Positions 52,207 through 61,231 of a stretch of DNA of 64,000 nt are shown here, in pieces; position 1 is the first letter of the stretch; every line of letters starts with the position of its first letter. This stretch comes from CAVTWD01 sp963738325. Its GTDB lineage: Bacteria > Actinomycetota > Acidimicrobiia > Acidimicrobiales > Ilumatobacteraceae. The notes under the pieces are model-generated. The model saw only the letters and a program-made list of their open reading frames with translations, searched no databases and was not told the DNA's origin. The stretch is taken from positions 310,001-374,000 of the forward strand of contig CAVTWD010000001.1 in the NCBI GenBank assembly GCA_963738325.1. The letters are read 5' to 3'. The translations under genes were made by a program, and so were the position numbers.

Positions 52207-53679
52207 GTGCAGCAGTTGACCGGACTCGACGCCTCGTTCCTCTATATGGAGACGCCCACCACCCCGATGCACGTCGGTGGTCTGCAGATCTACGACCCGT
52301 CCACTGCGGCGAGCGGCGAGGTCAGCTTCGAGGACATCCTCGACTACGTCGAGCGACACCTGCACCTCACCCGCACCTTCCGCCAGCGTCTGGTGCACGT
52401 GCCACTCAACCTCGACCATCCCTGGTGGGTCGACGACCCCTCCTTCGACCTGGAGTTCCACATCCGTGAGCTCGCGCTGCCGCACCCCGGCGATTGGCGC
52501 CAGCTCTGCGTGCAGACCGACCGGCTCATGGCCCGGCCCCTCGATCTCGGCCGGCCGTTGTGGGAGCTGTACGTCATACGAGGGCTCGACGATGTGAAAG
52601 GCGTTCCCGAGGGCAGCTTCGCGCTCATGACGAAGGTCCATCACTCGGCCATCGACGGCGTTTCGGGAGTCGAGTTGACCTCGAACCTCAACCATCTCGA
52701 TCCGCTCGACGAGCCGGAGCCGCCGACCGTGCCCTGGGTGGGCGAACCCGAACCCGACCCTGCGCAGCTCTTGACCCAGGCCACCTACAACGGGCTCAGC
52801 CAGCCGATGCACCTCGCCCGGGTCGTCGGTCGCACCGTCCCGGGTCTCGGCCAAGTGGTGCAGCGCGTCCGCCAGCGCCAGCTCACCACGCCGCCCCTGC
52901 CGGGGGGCACGCCCCGCACTCGGTTCAGCGGCCACGTCAGCTCGCGGCGGGTCTTCGACGGCTGTTCGTTCCCGTTCGCGAGCTTCAAGACGATCCGCCA
53001 GGCCGTTCCCGGCGCCACCGTGAACGACGCCGTGTTGGCCATCGTCGGCGGCGGACTGCGCCGGTTCCTGCGAGATCTCGGCGAGCTGCCCGACGCGCCG
53101 CTCATCGCCATGGCGCCCATCTCAGTGCGCACCGAGCGCGAGCTGGGCACGCAGGGCAACCAGGTGGCGATGATGCTCGTGAGCCTGGCCACTGACGTGA
53201 GCAAGCCCCTCGACCGGCTCCGCGCCGTCTACGCCAGCACCAAGAACTCGAAGGAGCTGACGCAGGCGATCGGGGCCCGGACGTTGTCGGACTACAGCCA
53301 GTTCATCCCGGCCTCGCTCACCGGCCTCGCCGCGCGCCTCTACACCCGCACGGGATTGGCCAACCGGCACAACCCGATCTTCAACACGGTGGTGACCAAC
53401 GTGCCGGGCCCGCAGCAACCGCTCTACTTCTGCGGTGCCAAGCTCATCTCGTACTACGGGCTGGGTCCGATCATGGACAGCATGGGCTTGATCCATCCCG
53501 TGCTCAGCTACAACGGCCAGCTCAACATGAGCTTCACGTCCTGCCCGGAGATGCTGCCCGACCCGCCTGCCTACGCGGAGTGCCTCAAGGACAGCTTCGA
53601 GGAGCTGGCGCGCGCCGCCCGCCGGGCCAACCGGTCAGCGGCCGAGCCGAGCGCGTCGAGCGCCGCGTCGACCGGCTAG
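52207..53679 (+). CDS. Wax ester synthase/diacylglycerol acyltransferase (WS/DGAT)
   Basis: 490-residue acyltransferase that makes triacylglycerol or wax esters from acyl-CoA. The start LTGLDASFLYMETPTTPMHVGGLQIYD is classic, the catalytic HHxxxDG motif is KVHHSAIDGVSG, and the second conserved block is ATVNDAVLAIVGGGLRRFL, followed by SNVPGP-like TNVPGPQQPLYF and a membrane-associated C-terminus. GTG 52207 has AAAGGAG seven bases upstream. Its TAG stop shares CTAG with the opposite-strand metB stop. Storage lipids of this kind are common in actinomycetes. Confidence 0.95.
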   Translation: MQQLTGLDASFLYMETPTTPMHVGGLQIYDPSTAASGEVSFEDILDYVERHLHLTRTFRQRLVHVPLNLDHPWWVDDPSFDLEFHIRELALPHPGDWRQLCVQTDRLMARPLDLGRPLWELYVIRGLDDVKGVPEGSFALMTKVHHSAIDGVSGVELTSNLNHLDPLDEPEPPTVPWVGEPEPDPAQLLTQATYNGLSQPMHLARVVGRTVPGLGQVVQRVRQRQLTTPPLPGGTPRTRFSGHVSSRRVFDGCSFPFASFKTIRQAVPGATVNDAVLAIVGGGLRRFLRDLGELPDAPLIAMAPISVRTERELGTQGNQVAMMLVSLATDVSKPLDRLRAVYASTKNSKELTQAIGARTLSDYSQFIPASLTGLAARLYTRTGLANRHNPIFNTVVTNVPGPQQPLYFCGAKLISYYGLGPIMDSMGLIHPVLSYNGQLNMSFTSCPEMLPDPPAYAECLKDSFEELARAARRANRSAAEPSASSAASTG

Positions 53680-54893
53680 CACGCGTCGAGGGCGGCGCGC
53701 AGATCGTCCACGAGGTCGACCGCGTCCTCCAAGCCCACGCTCAGCCGGACGAGCGATGCCGGGACTTCGAGCGGCGACCCGGTCGCGGACGCGTGGGTCA
53801 TGCGACGGGGATGCTCGATGAGGCTCTCCACCGCGCCGAGCGACTCGGCCAGCGTGAACAACTGGTGTGCGGGCCACGACCTCGAGGGCGGCGGCCTCTC
53901 CGCCGGCGCACGTGAAGCTCACCATGCCGCCGAAGTCGCGCATCTGCGCGTGCCGCGGCGGCGTGGCCCGGGTGATCGGGGAGCATCGGGTAGAGCACGC
54001 GTTCGACGGCGGGGTGGTCGACGAGCAGCTCGACGACGGCCCGGGCGTTCTCGCAGTGGCGATCCATGCGCAGGGCGAGCGTCTTGACGCCGCGCAGCAC
54101 GAGGTAGCAGTCGAACGGCGACGGCACCGCGCCGGCGGCGTTCTGGGTGAAGCGGAGCGCGCTCGGCCAGCTCGTCGTCGTCGAGGGCGAGCGAAGCCGC
54201 CGACGACGTCGGAGTGGCCGCCGAGGTACTTCGTGGCCGAGTGCACCACGACGTCGGCGCCGTAGGCGAGCGGGTGCTGGAGGTAGGGCGTGGCGAAGGT
54301 GTTGTCGACGACGCAGAGCGCGCCGCGGTCGTGGGCCAGCGCGGCGACGGCCTCGATGTCGACGCAGGTGAGCAGCGGGTTGGTCGGCGTCTCCATCCAG
54401 ACCAGCGCGCGTGCCGTCGGGCCATCGCGCGGCGAGCGCGTCGAGGTCGGTCAGGTCGGCCGCGCGTCCACGGCAACCCGCCGGGCCGTGCACCTTGGCG
54501 ATGAGCCGGTAGCGTCCCGCCGTAGGCGTCGTTGCCGAGCACAACGCGTTCGCCCGGGGCGAGCAGCCGGAGGATGGCGTCCTCCGCGGCCAGGCCCGAT
54601 CGCGAAGGCGAGGCCGTGGCCGCCCCCTCGAGCGACGCCACGCACGCTTCGAGCGCGGCGCGCGTCGGGTTGCCCGACCGCGAGTACTCGAAGCCCCGGT
54701 GCTCGCCGACCGCGGTCTGGGCGAAGGTGGTGGCGAGCGAGATCGGCACCACGACCGCGCCGGTCGACGGGTCGGGGTCCTGGCCGGCGTGGATGGCGCG
54801 GGTCGCGAAGCCAGGCCCTTGGCGCTGCTTCGTCGCCTCATCGCCATCGGCCGCCCGGCTCGACAGGAACGAGAGCACGTCGGTCCGGGTCAT
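53676..54893 (-). CDS. metB: Cystathionine gamma-synthase/lyase family PLP enzyme, many frame breaks
   Basis: About 400 residues nominal. Fragments in order: FATRAIHAGQDPDPSTGAVVVPISLATTFAQ with the substrate-binding Tyr/Arg nearby, EYSRSGNPTRAALE, METPTNPLL, LCVVDNTFATPYLQHPLAYGADVVVHSATKYLGGHSD with the PLP lysine, GGMVSFTC, and MFTLAESLGAVESLIEHP to the end. All are family hallmarks, but at least eight frame changes occur in 1.2 kb. It starts at ATG 54893 overlapping the cbs stop, giving a transsulfuration pair as in mycobacteria. Gamma-synthase versus gamma-lyase cannot be told from sequence here. Confidence 0.88.
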
Positions 54894-56241
54894 GCACGCT
54901 GAGGGGCCGCCCACCCGGACAGCACGAGGAGGCCGGCGCCCGGTCGAGCATCTCCACGGCCAGCGCGAGCGGCTGGCCGATGCCGATCGTCGGCAGCTTC
55001 GGCCCCATCACCTTCTCGACGGCGACGTCCATCACGGCCGGATCGCGGAAGGCGCATCCATGAGCGCGAGCTCGTCGACCGCGCCGGCCACCTCTGCGGC
55101 GGCGAAGGGCGGGTCGTTCTTGCACACCGGCAACTGCGAGACGCCGTGCCGCCGCATGTGGCGATGGCCTCGCGCACCGTGACCTCGGGGTTCACGTACA
55201 CAGCGGTGGGACCTCGTCGCCGCGGGCGGTGAGGATCGAGCCGACGCACAGCTCGCACTCGGTGAGGAAGCCGTAGTTGGCCATCCAGTCGTCGTTGAAC
55301 ACGCGCGACAGGTAGCCCCGCCCGGAATCGGGGATGAGCACGACGACGAGGTCGTCGGGCCCGGCGGCGCTGGGCCACCCGGAGGGCGGCGGCGACGGCC
55401 GTGCCCGCCCGACCCGCCGATGAGGATGCCCTCCTCCTGCGACACCCGCCGGGCCGTGAGGAAGCTCTCCTCGTCGCTGATCGGGATCACCTCGTCGACC
55501 ACCGACGGGTCGTAGGTGTCAGGCCAGAAGTCCTCGCCGATGCCCTCGACGAGGTACGGCCGGCCGCTGCCCCCGGAGTACACCGAGCCTTCGGGATCGC
55601 CGCCCACGATGCGGATGGCCGGGTTCTGCTCCTTCAAGTAGCGCCCGACGCCCGAGATCGTGCCGCCCGTGCCGATGCCGGCCACGAAGTGGGTGATGCG
55701 ACCGGCCGTCTGGCGCCAGATCTCCGGCCCGGTCGTCCGGTAGTGGGCGAGCGGGTTCGCCGCGTTGCGCGTACTGGTTGGGACGGAAGGCGCCCGGGAT
55801 CTCGCGGACGAGCCGCTCGGCCGTCGAGTAGTAGCTCGCGGGATCCTCGGGCAGGACGGCGACGGGGCACACCACGACCTCCGCCCCGTAGGCCTGCAGC
55901 AGCGCCACCTTCTCGGGCGCCACCTTGTCGGTCATCACGAAGACACAGCGGTACCCCCGCTGCGCGGCGACGATGGCCAGGCCCACGCCCGTGTTGCCCG
56001 ACGTCGGCTCGACGATCGTGCCCCCCGGCTTCAACAGCCCATCGCGCTCGGCGGCGTCGAGCATCTCGACGGCGGGGCGGTCCTTCGACGACCCGCCGGG
56101 ATTGGTCGTCTCGAGCTTCAGGGCGACGGTGCACGGCAGATCACGTCCCGTCACCCTCAGCTTGACGATCGGCGTGTTGCCGATCAGATCGAGCACCGAC
56201 TCGGCGATCTGCGGCTCCGCGGGCAGGACCGGATCGGCCAT
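54890..56241 (-). CDS. cbs: Cystathionine beta-synthase, several frame breaks
   Basis: About 450 residues nominal: a PLP domain followed by a CBS-pair regulatory domain. The first part has VLDLIGNTPIVKLRVTGRDL, the PLP lysine in NPGGSSKDRPA, TSGNTGVGLAIVAAQRGYRCVFVM, then GIGTGGTISGVGRYLKEQNP. The C-terminal part, in other frames, has CVGSILTARGDEVP-like sequence and ends LLVLSGWAAPQRA. It condenses homocysteine with serine. Breaks lie near 55770, near 55395 and several below. Its TGA overlaps the metB ATG. Cbs-metB adjacency mirrors mycobacterial order. Confidence 0.9.
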
Positions 56242-56341
56242 GAGCCGACGTTACCGCCGGCTGGGCTCCGTGCCCCGGGGGGTCGCCACGGCGGAGCGGG
56301 CGGTTGGTATGGGGGGCGAAGCGCGTCCAGACTCTGCGCCC

Positions 56342-57100
56342 ATGTCATCGCGCCTTCGTCGTCTCGCCCTGCCCACTGTCGCCGTCGTCTTCGCGCTTGC
56401 GGCCTGCGGAGGGAGCTCGAAGAGCTCCAGCTCGCCCGGGACGACCGCGAACAGCGCAGCCAGCACCACGACGAGCGCGACGACCGAGGCGACGACGACC
56501 TCTGAGGCGGCCACGTCCACGGCGGCCACGACGACGCCGGCCACCTCGGCTGCACCGACGACCGTGGCGGGCAGCGCACTGTCGGGCGCGCTCCTCACCG
56601 TCGAGGACATGCCCGCCGGGTTCAGCGCGCAGCCGGGCGAGAAGGACGATTCCAGCCAACCGACGCTGTGCGGCACGCCCAAGGCCGAGAAGATCGTGCC
56701 CTCGTCCGAGCAGGCCCAGGTGGATCTGACCAACGACGATGCGGGGCTCTTCCTCGAGCACAACGTCTACCGCTACCGAGACGCCACCCAGGCCACCGCC
56801 GCCCTCGTCGCCGGCAACGCCGGGCTCGCCTGCCTGAAGGGCAGCTCCACCGCATCCGACGGATCGGTCACCAACTTCGACCTCCAGAAGCAGCAACTCC
56901 CCGCCGGCCTCGGCGACGCCACCGTCGCCTATCAGGGCAGCGTCAGCCAGAGCGGCCAGGACTACAACGCGATCATCGTGGCCATCCAGAACGGCCGGGC
57001 GCTGTCGGTGCTCAAGTTCGTGGCGAGCGCCGGAGCGGACGCGCCCGACGCCACGCCCATCATCCAGAGCGCGGCGCAGAAGCTGACGACCGTCGCCTGA
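56342..57100 (+). CDS. Putative lipoprotein of unknown function
   Basis: 252-residue secreted protein. The signal MSSRLRRLALPTVAVVFALAAC gives a lipobox Cys at about residue 22, then a Ser/Thr/Ala-rich linker of roughly 60 residues, then a compact domain with SGALLTVEDMPAGFSAQPGEKDD and LFLEHNVYRYRDATQATAALVAGN, ending VASAGADAPDATPIIQSAAQKL. This layout matches a group of actinobacterial substrate- or surface-lipoproteins with PknH-sensor-like folds, but I cannot name a family. It stands alone, divergent from cbs. Confidence 0.7.
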   Translation: MSSRLRRLALPTVAVVFALAACGGSSKSSSSPGTTANSAASTTTSATTEATTTSEAATSTAATTTPATSAAPTTVAGSALSGALLTVEDMPAGFSAQPGEKDDSSQPTLCGTPKAEKIVPSSEQAQVDLTNDDAGLFLEHNVYRYRDATQATAALVAGNAGLACLKGSSTASDGSVTNFDLQKQQLPAGLGDATVAYQGSVSQSGQDYNAIIVAIQNGRALSVLKFVASAGADAPDATPIIQSAAQKLTTVA

Positions 57101-57125
57101 CGGTCGCGCTGGGCGCCTGGCTGGC

Positions 57126-58399
57126 TCAGGCGCCGGCCTTCTGGGTGCCGACCTTGAGATCGCGAAACGGCGTGACCACGTCGATGCCGGGGTCCTTGGG
57201 CAGGCCGAGCACACGCTCGCCGACGATGTTCTTCATGACTTCGTCGGTGCCGCCGGCGACCCGCATGCCGGGCGTCCCGAGGAGGAGCTGGTTCCAGGCG
57301 AACGTTCCCCATTCGCCCGAGTCGGCCGTGATCTTGGCACCGAGGGCGCGGGCGACGAACTCGGTCAGGCGTTTCATGTTGTTCGTGAGCGTCAGCTTGG
57401 CGATCGACAACTCAGGGCCGGGGAGCTGCCCGGCCTTGATCCGGTCCATGGCGCGCTGGTTCGTGTAGCCCGCCACCCGCATCCGCATCACGATGTCGCT
57501 CAGCTCCTGGCGGATGAGGGGATCGTGGTCGAGCCCATAGTGGCGGACGAGCTCGAACACCCGCGTCATGGTCCCGGTGTTGTTGCTGCCCGAACCTCCG
57601 GCGCCGATGGCGGCTCGTTCGTTCATGAGCGTGGTGAGCGCGACCGACCATCCGTGGTTCACGTCGCCCAAGCGGTGGTCGTCGGGCACTCGGACTTCGG
57701 TGAAGAAGACTTCGTTGAACGAGGCGCCGCCGGTCATCTGGCGCAGCGCCCGCACCTCGACGCCGGGCGCGCGCATGTCGACGATGAACCCGGTGAGGCC
57801 CTTGTGCTTGGGCTGGTCGGGGTCGGTCCTGCAGATGATCTCGCCGATGTCCGAGTAGTGCGCGCCCGAGGTCCACACCTTCTGCCCCGTGATCACCCAC
57901 TCGTCACCGTCACGCTCGGCCCGGCTCTGGAGGCTGGCGAGGTCGGAGCCGGCGCCGGGCTCGCTGAACAGCTGGCACGCCACCACGTCGCCACGGTGCA
58001 ACGCGCGGAGGTAGCGGTCCTTGGCCGAGTCGGTGGCATGGGCGAGGATCGTGGGCGCCACCATGCCGAGGCCGATCCCGAAGAAGCCCTGGTTCGGCAC
58101 CTTGTAGTCGGCCTCGAGGCGGCTCCAGAGCCGGTCATAGGCGTTCGGCAGCTCGCGCCCGCCGTACTGCGAAGGGCCGGTGATCCAGCCGAAGCCCGCA
58201 TCGAAGCGCTCGCCGCGCGCCAGTCCTGGGCCGCCGCCAACTCCTCGCGCTCGCGTTCGCGCGACCTTTCGTCGAAGACGGCGACCTGATCGGAGCCTTC
58301 GCCCCAGCGGAAGGCCTGCTCCTCGTCCCTGCGCTCGGCGTGGCTGTCGAGGAAGGCGCGCGCTTCCTTCTCGAACTGCTCCAGCGTGATGTCGGTCAT
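57126..58399 (-). CDS. Acyl-CoA dehydrogenase, frame-broken
   Basis: About 424-residue FAD flavoprotein. Conserved blocks include the first helices ITLEQFEKEARAFLDSHAERR, CQLFSEPGAGSDLASLQSRAERDGDEWVITGQKVWTSGAH, VDMRAPGVEVRALRQMTGGASFNEVFFTEVRVPDDHRLG and LLGTPGMRVAGGTDEVMKNIVGERVLGLPKDP. It would introduce the first double bond in a CoA thioester. The break near 58215 joins ELAAAQDWRA to the FDAGFGWITGP continuation. Clean start at ATG 58399. Confidence 0.9.
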
Positions 58400-58506
58400 G
58401 TGTCCACTCCGTCGACGTCCCTTCCCACCGATTGACCCTGGGGTCAAGGTAGCGGCCCAGGGCCACCGAAGGCCATCCGGCCCGGTCCCGGAGGTACGGT
58501 CCTGTC

Positions 58507-58755
58507 GTGACACGAGCTCAGGCGAACCTCTTGCGGGTCTTCGCGGTGTGGACGATCTGGGTGTGGGCGACCCGGATCTGGAACATCTGGACCGACGATC
58601 AGAGCGCGGGTTTCAAGGCCGTGCACACGATCCTCGCGGTCGTTTCGGTGGCGCTCGCCGTGGCCGCGCTGGTCGTGGTCAGTCGCGTCCGGAGGCGACC
58701 GGCGGCGAGGAGCGGCGACGAGATCGACGAGCCGGTCGGCCCCGGCCTTCGCTAG
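58507..58755 (+). CDS. Small membrane protein (SCO4848-like)
   Basis: 82-residue protein with two hydrophobic segments (LLRVFAVWTIWVWATRIWNIW and AVHTILAVVSVALAVAALVVV) and a basic/acidic C-terminal tail. The Trp-rich first segment and spacing resemble the short SCO4848-type membrane proteins of actinomycetes, an assignment made by pattern only. GTG start at 58507. It is directly followed by the CorA gene, 15 bases after the stop, so the two are probably co-transcribed. Confidence 0.6.
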   Translation: MTRAQANLLRVFAVWTIWVWATRIWNIWTDDQSAGFKAVHTILAVVSVALAVAALVVVSRVRRRPAARSGDEIDEPVGPGLR

Positions 58756-58769
58756 GCGAAGGCGGCGGG

Positions 58770-59741
58770 ATGGCGCACACGCGGGTCTACCGGAAAGGGG
58801 TCATCGAGGCCGAGGACTTCCCTCTAGCCGACGTCTCCGAGCACCTCGACCGGCCCGACACCGTCGTCTGGGTGGACTTCTGCCAGCCGTCGGCCGACGA
58901 GCTCCACGAGCTCGCCGAGGAGCTCGGTCTGCACGAGCTCGCGGTGGAGGACGCCCTCGGAGCCCACCAGCGCCCGAAGGTGGATCACTACGCCACCCAT
59001 CTCTTCCTGTCCTGCCGCGCCGTGCGGGTGGAGGTCCTGGACGGGCGAGTGTCGGAGACGGAGGTCGACGCCTTCGTCAACGAGCGTTGGTTGGTCACGG
59101 TGCGCAAGGACGAGGGCTTCCCGGTCGAGCCCGTGCTCGCCCGTTGGGACCGCTCGCCCGATCTCGCTGTTCATGGCGTGAGCTTCTTGCTGTACGGGCT
59201 GCTCGACGTGATCATCGACGGCTACTTCGACGCCGTCCGAGCCTTCGACGACTTCTACGACGGAGTGAGCGACGGGATCTTCGCCGAGCGGCCCATCGAG
59301 TTGTCGAAGCAACGTCAATGGTTCCAAGTTCGTCAGGCGCTCGTGCACTTCCATCGCCTCGTCATGGCGATGCGTGACGCGGTGAGCACGCTCATGCGGC
59401 GAGAGCGCTCGGCGGTCGACGAGGAGCTCTACCCGTACTATCAAGACCTCTACGACCACGTGCTGAGGGTGACCGAATCGACGGAGGCGCTGCGTGACCT
59501 CGTGAGCACGATCGTCGAGACGAACCTCGCGCTGCGCGACTACCGGCTGAACCAGGTGGTCAAGAAGGTGACGGGTTGGGCCGCCATCATCGCCGTCCCG
59601 ACGCTGATCACAGGCTTCTACGGGATGAACGTGCCCTATCCCGGATTCGGGAACGGGTGGGGCGTCTTCACGTCCACGGTGCTCCTCGTGCTCATGACGG
59701 TCGGGCTCTATGTCGTGTTCAAGCGCAAGGACTGGCTCTGA
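58770..59741 (+). CDS. corA: CorA family magnesium/cobalt transporter
   Basis: 323-residue Mg2+/Co2+ channel. A soluble N-terminal domain (VEDALGAHQRPKVDHYATHLFLSCRAV, EVDAFVNERWLVTVRK) is followed by a long helical stalk and two C-terminal membrane segments with the selectivity GMN motif in ITGFYGMNVPYPG and a basic end VFKRKDWL. It forms pentamers in the membrane. The ATG at 58770 begins the typical sequence. The gene is intact. Confidence 0.95.
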   Translation: MAHTRVYRKGVIEAEDFPLADVSEHLDRPDTVVWVDFCQPSADELHELAEELGLHELAVEDALGAHQRPKVDHYATHLFLSCRAVRVEVLDGRVSETEVDAFVNERWLVTVRKDEGFPVEPVLARWDRSPDLAVHGVSFLLYGLLDVIIDGYFDAVRAFDDFYDGVSDGIFAERPIELSKQRQWFQVRQALVHFHRLVMAMRDAVSTLMRRERSAVDEELYPYYQDLYDHVLRVTESTEALRDLVSTIVETNLALRDYRLNQVVKKVTGWAAIIAVPTLITGFYGMNVPYPGFGNGWGVFTSTVLLVLMTVGLYVVFKRKDWL

Positions 59742-59822
59742 TTCTCGGCCCGCCGGCCGGCTTGTGGCCGCCCGACTGGGCGACCGTCGTCTCGTGGCCG
59801 CCGAACGCTACCCTCGGGCCGT

Positions 59823-60296
59823 ATGGGCCAGCCCGTCGCCGTGGTCGAGAGGCCGAGCCGCACGCCGGGCGTCGTCCGCTTCGAGGCCAACCGCAGCCTC
59901 ACCGGCATGGGCCACGAGCGGTTCACTTCAGCTGACGACGCGGTAGGTCCGGGTTCGGCGGCCGAGCTGGGTCGTCGCCTGTTCGCGACCGGGCAAGTGG
60001 ATGTCGTGCACATCTACGGGAACCAGATCACCGTGGAGCTGAAGAAGGGCGTCGACGCCACTGGCCTGCGCGGTCTGGTCGAGGACCTCTACATCTACTA
60101 CCGGCCGGGTTTCGTGCCGCCGCCCCTCGAGATGCCGATCGAAGAAGCGCCGGCCGCGGTGGAGACCCCGGGGGGCGAGACGCCGGCGGCCCCGGCCGCC
60201 GCATCGGAGGCGGCCAAGAAGATCCCGGCCGCGCTCCTCGAGCGGAGCCGCCAGGCCAAGGAACGGGCCCGGGCCAAGGCCGCCGGCGGGGGCTGA
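59823..60296 (+). CDS. Nfu/NifU N-terminal-like domain protein
   Basis: 157 residues. The region VRFEANRSLTGMGHERFTSADDAVGPGSAAELGRRLFATGQVDVVHIYGNQITVELKKG resembles the Nfu N-terminal domain used in iron-sulfur cluster scaffold proteins, but the C-terminal CxxC NifU domain is absent, so it is not a full Nfu. The rest is a Pro/Ala/Glu linker and a basic helical tail (LLERSRQAKERARAKAA). ATG at 59823. Role unknown; the assignment is by pattern. Confidence 0.6.
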   Translation: MGQPVAVVERPSRTPGVVRFEANRSLTGMGHERFTSADDAVGPGSAAELGRRLFATGQVDVVHIYGNQITVELKKGVDATGLRGLVEDLYIYYRPGFVPPPLEMPIEEAPAAVETPGGETPAAPAAASEAAKKIPAALLERSRQAKERARAKAAGGG

Positions 60297-60372
60297 TCGG
60301 CTTCGCCTCGCGCCGCTTCCTCAGCGGTCAGCCGAACGAGCGAACCGGGCCGCTTCCCGAACCAGGCGGCTG

Positions 60373-60393
60373 AACGTGCGAGGTTCGCACGTT
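60373..60393. repeat. Inverted repeat AACGTGCGA-GGT-TCGCACGTT
   Basis: Perfect nine-base arms around GGT. The inner seven-base arms match the repeat at 14939-14955, which has the loop CGT and the same following TT. It lies 150 bases upstream of imuA'. Confidence 0.75.
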
Positions 60394-60435
60394 GGCCGCC
60401 CCGTTCGACTTGGGCACTTCATCTTCGGTCCCCCT

Positions 60436-60463
60436 GGCAACGATTCGGTACCGATTCGTTGCC
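60436..60463. repeat. Dispersed palindrome with GGTACC centre, intergenic copy
   Basis: GGCAACGATTCGGT and ACCGATTCGTTGCC form a 28-base palindrome with one mismatched pair. The copy at 45718 differs by one base. Here it stands 60 bases ahead of the imuA' promoter. Confidence 0.8.
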
Positions 60464-60488
60464 GCACACCGAACCCCATGCCCACCTC

Positions 60489-60517
60489 TTGCTCATCGAA
60501 CACCTGTTCGATAGCCT
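60489..60517 (+). promoter_or_regulatory. Predicted imuA' promoter, leaderless
   Basis: TTGCTC (60489-60494), a 17-base spacer (60495-60511) and TAGCCT (60512-60517, the actinomycete TAnnnT form). Six bases follow before GTG 60524, so transcription should begin at or near the start codon. No ribosome binding site is present, as expected for a leaderless message. Confidence 0.6.
60496..60511. promoter_or_regulatory. LexA operator (SOS box) TCGAAC-ACCT-GTTCGA
   Basis: A perfect match to the actinobacterial/Bacillus-type LexA consensus with both half-sites intact. It fills the spacer between the predicted -35 and -10 of imuA'. LexA bound here would block RNA polymerase, and DNA damage would release it. 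Confidence 0.88.
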
Positions 60518-60523
60518 CGACGC

Positions 60524-61231
60524 GTGGCGGTGGCGAGCTCGATTCCCAAAGCGGCCCGTGGCGACCCCGGCGCGCTCCCGGTCGGCCTGGTCCGGCCCGT
60601 CAGCCTGGCCGGTGAGCACCTCTTGGCGGCACCCGACGCCTTCCACCGCCTCCTGCCCGAGCCCGGGCTGCGCCGAGGATCGACCGTGGCCGTCGAAGGT
60701 GTGGCGGCTACGTCGCTCGCGCTGGCGCTGGTAGCGGCGGCGTCTGCAGAGGGGTCGTGGGTGGGGGTGGTGGGCGTGCCGTCGCTCGGTTTGGCCGCCG
60801 CGGCCGAGCTCGGCGTGGCCCTGGACCGGCTGGTGCTCGTCGCACCACCGTCGCCGGGGGAGTGGGCGACGGTGGCGGCCACCTTGGTTGACGCCTTCGA
60901 TGTCGTGGTAGCTGGGCCTCCCCGCTACAGCCGGCCGGGGATGGCCCGCTCGCTCCAGGCCCGCGTGCGCGACCGAGGTGCCGTCCTGTGCACCGTGCGC
61001 TCGACGGGGGGGACGGAGGCCGACCTCACCCTGACGGCCACGGCGGTCGATTGGCAGGGGCTCGAACCCGGCGCCGGCCATCTCCGAGCCCGGAAGGTGG
61101 AGGTGATGGCGAGCGGGCGGCGGGCCGCATCCCGCCCTCGGCAGGCCGTCCTCTGGCTGCCCGACGCTTCGGGCGCGGTCCGTCTCGACGAACCTGACGA
61201 CCGCGTCGTCCTCCTGCACCGGGTCTCGTGA
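60524..61231 (+). CDS. imuA': Mutasome accessory protein ImuA'
   Basis: 235-residue RecA-like protein without a Walker A motif: the matching loop is GLRRGSTVAVEGVAATSLALALVAAASAEGSWVGVVGVPSLG, followed by VDAFDVVVAGPPR and a C-terminal tail with RKVEV. This is typical of actinobacterial ImuA', which joins ImuB, DnaE2 and the clamp in SOS mutagenesis. The GTG start follows the LexA-controlled promoter and the stop overlaps imuB (GTGA). Confidence 0.85.
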   Translation: MAVASSIPKAARGDPGALPVGLVRPVSLAGEHLLAAPDAFHRLLPEPGLRRGSTVAVEGVAATSLALALVAAASAEGSWVGVVGVPSLGLAAAAELGVALDRLVLVAPPSPGEWATVAATLVDAFDVVVAGPPRYSRPGMARSLQARVRDRGAVLCTVRSTGGTEADLTLTATAVDWQGLEPGAGHLRARKVEVMASGRRAASRPRQAVLWLPDASGAVRLDEPDDRVVLLHRVS

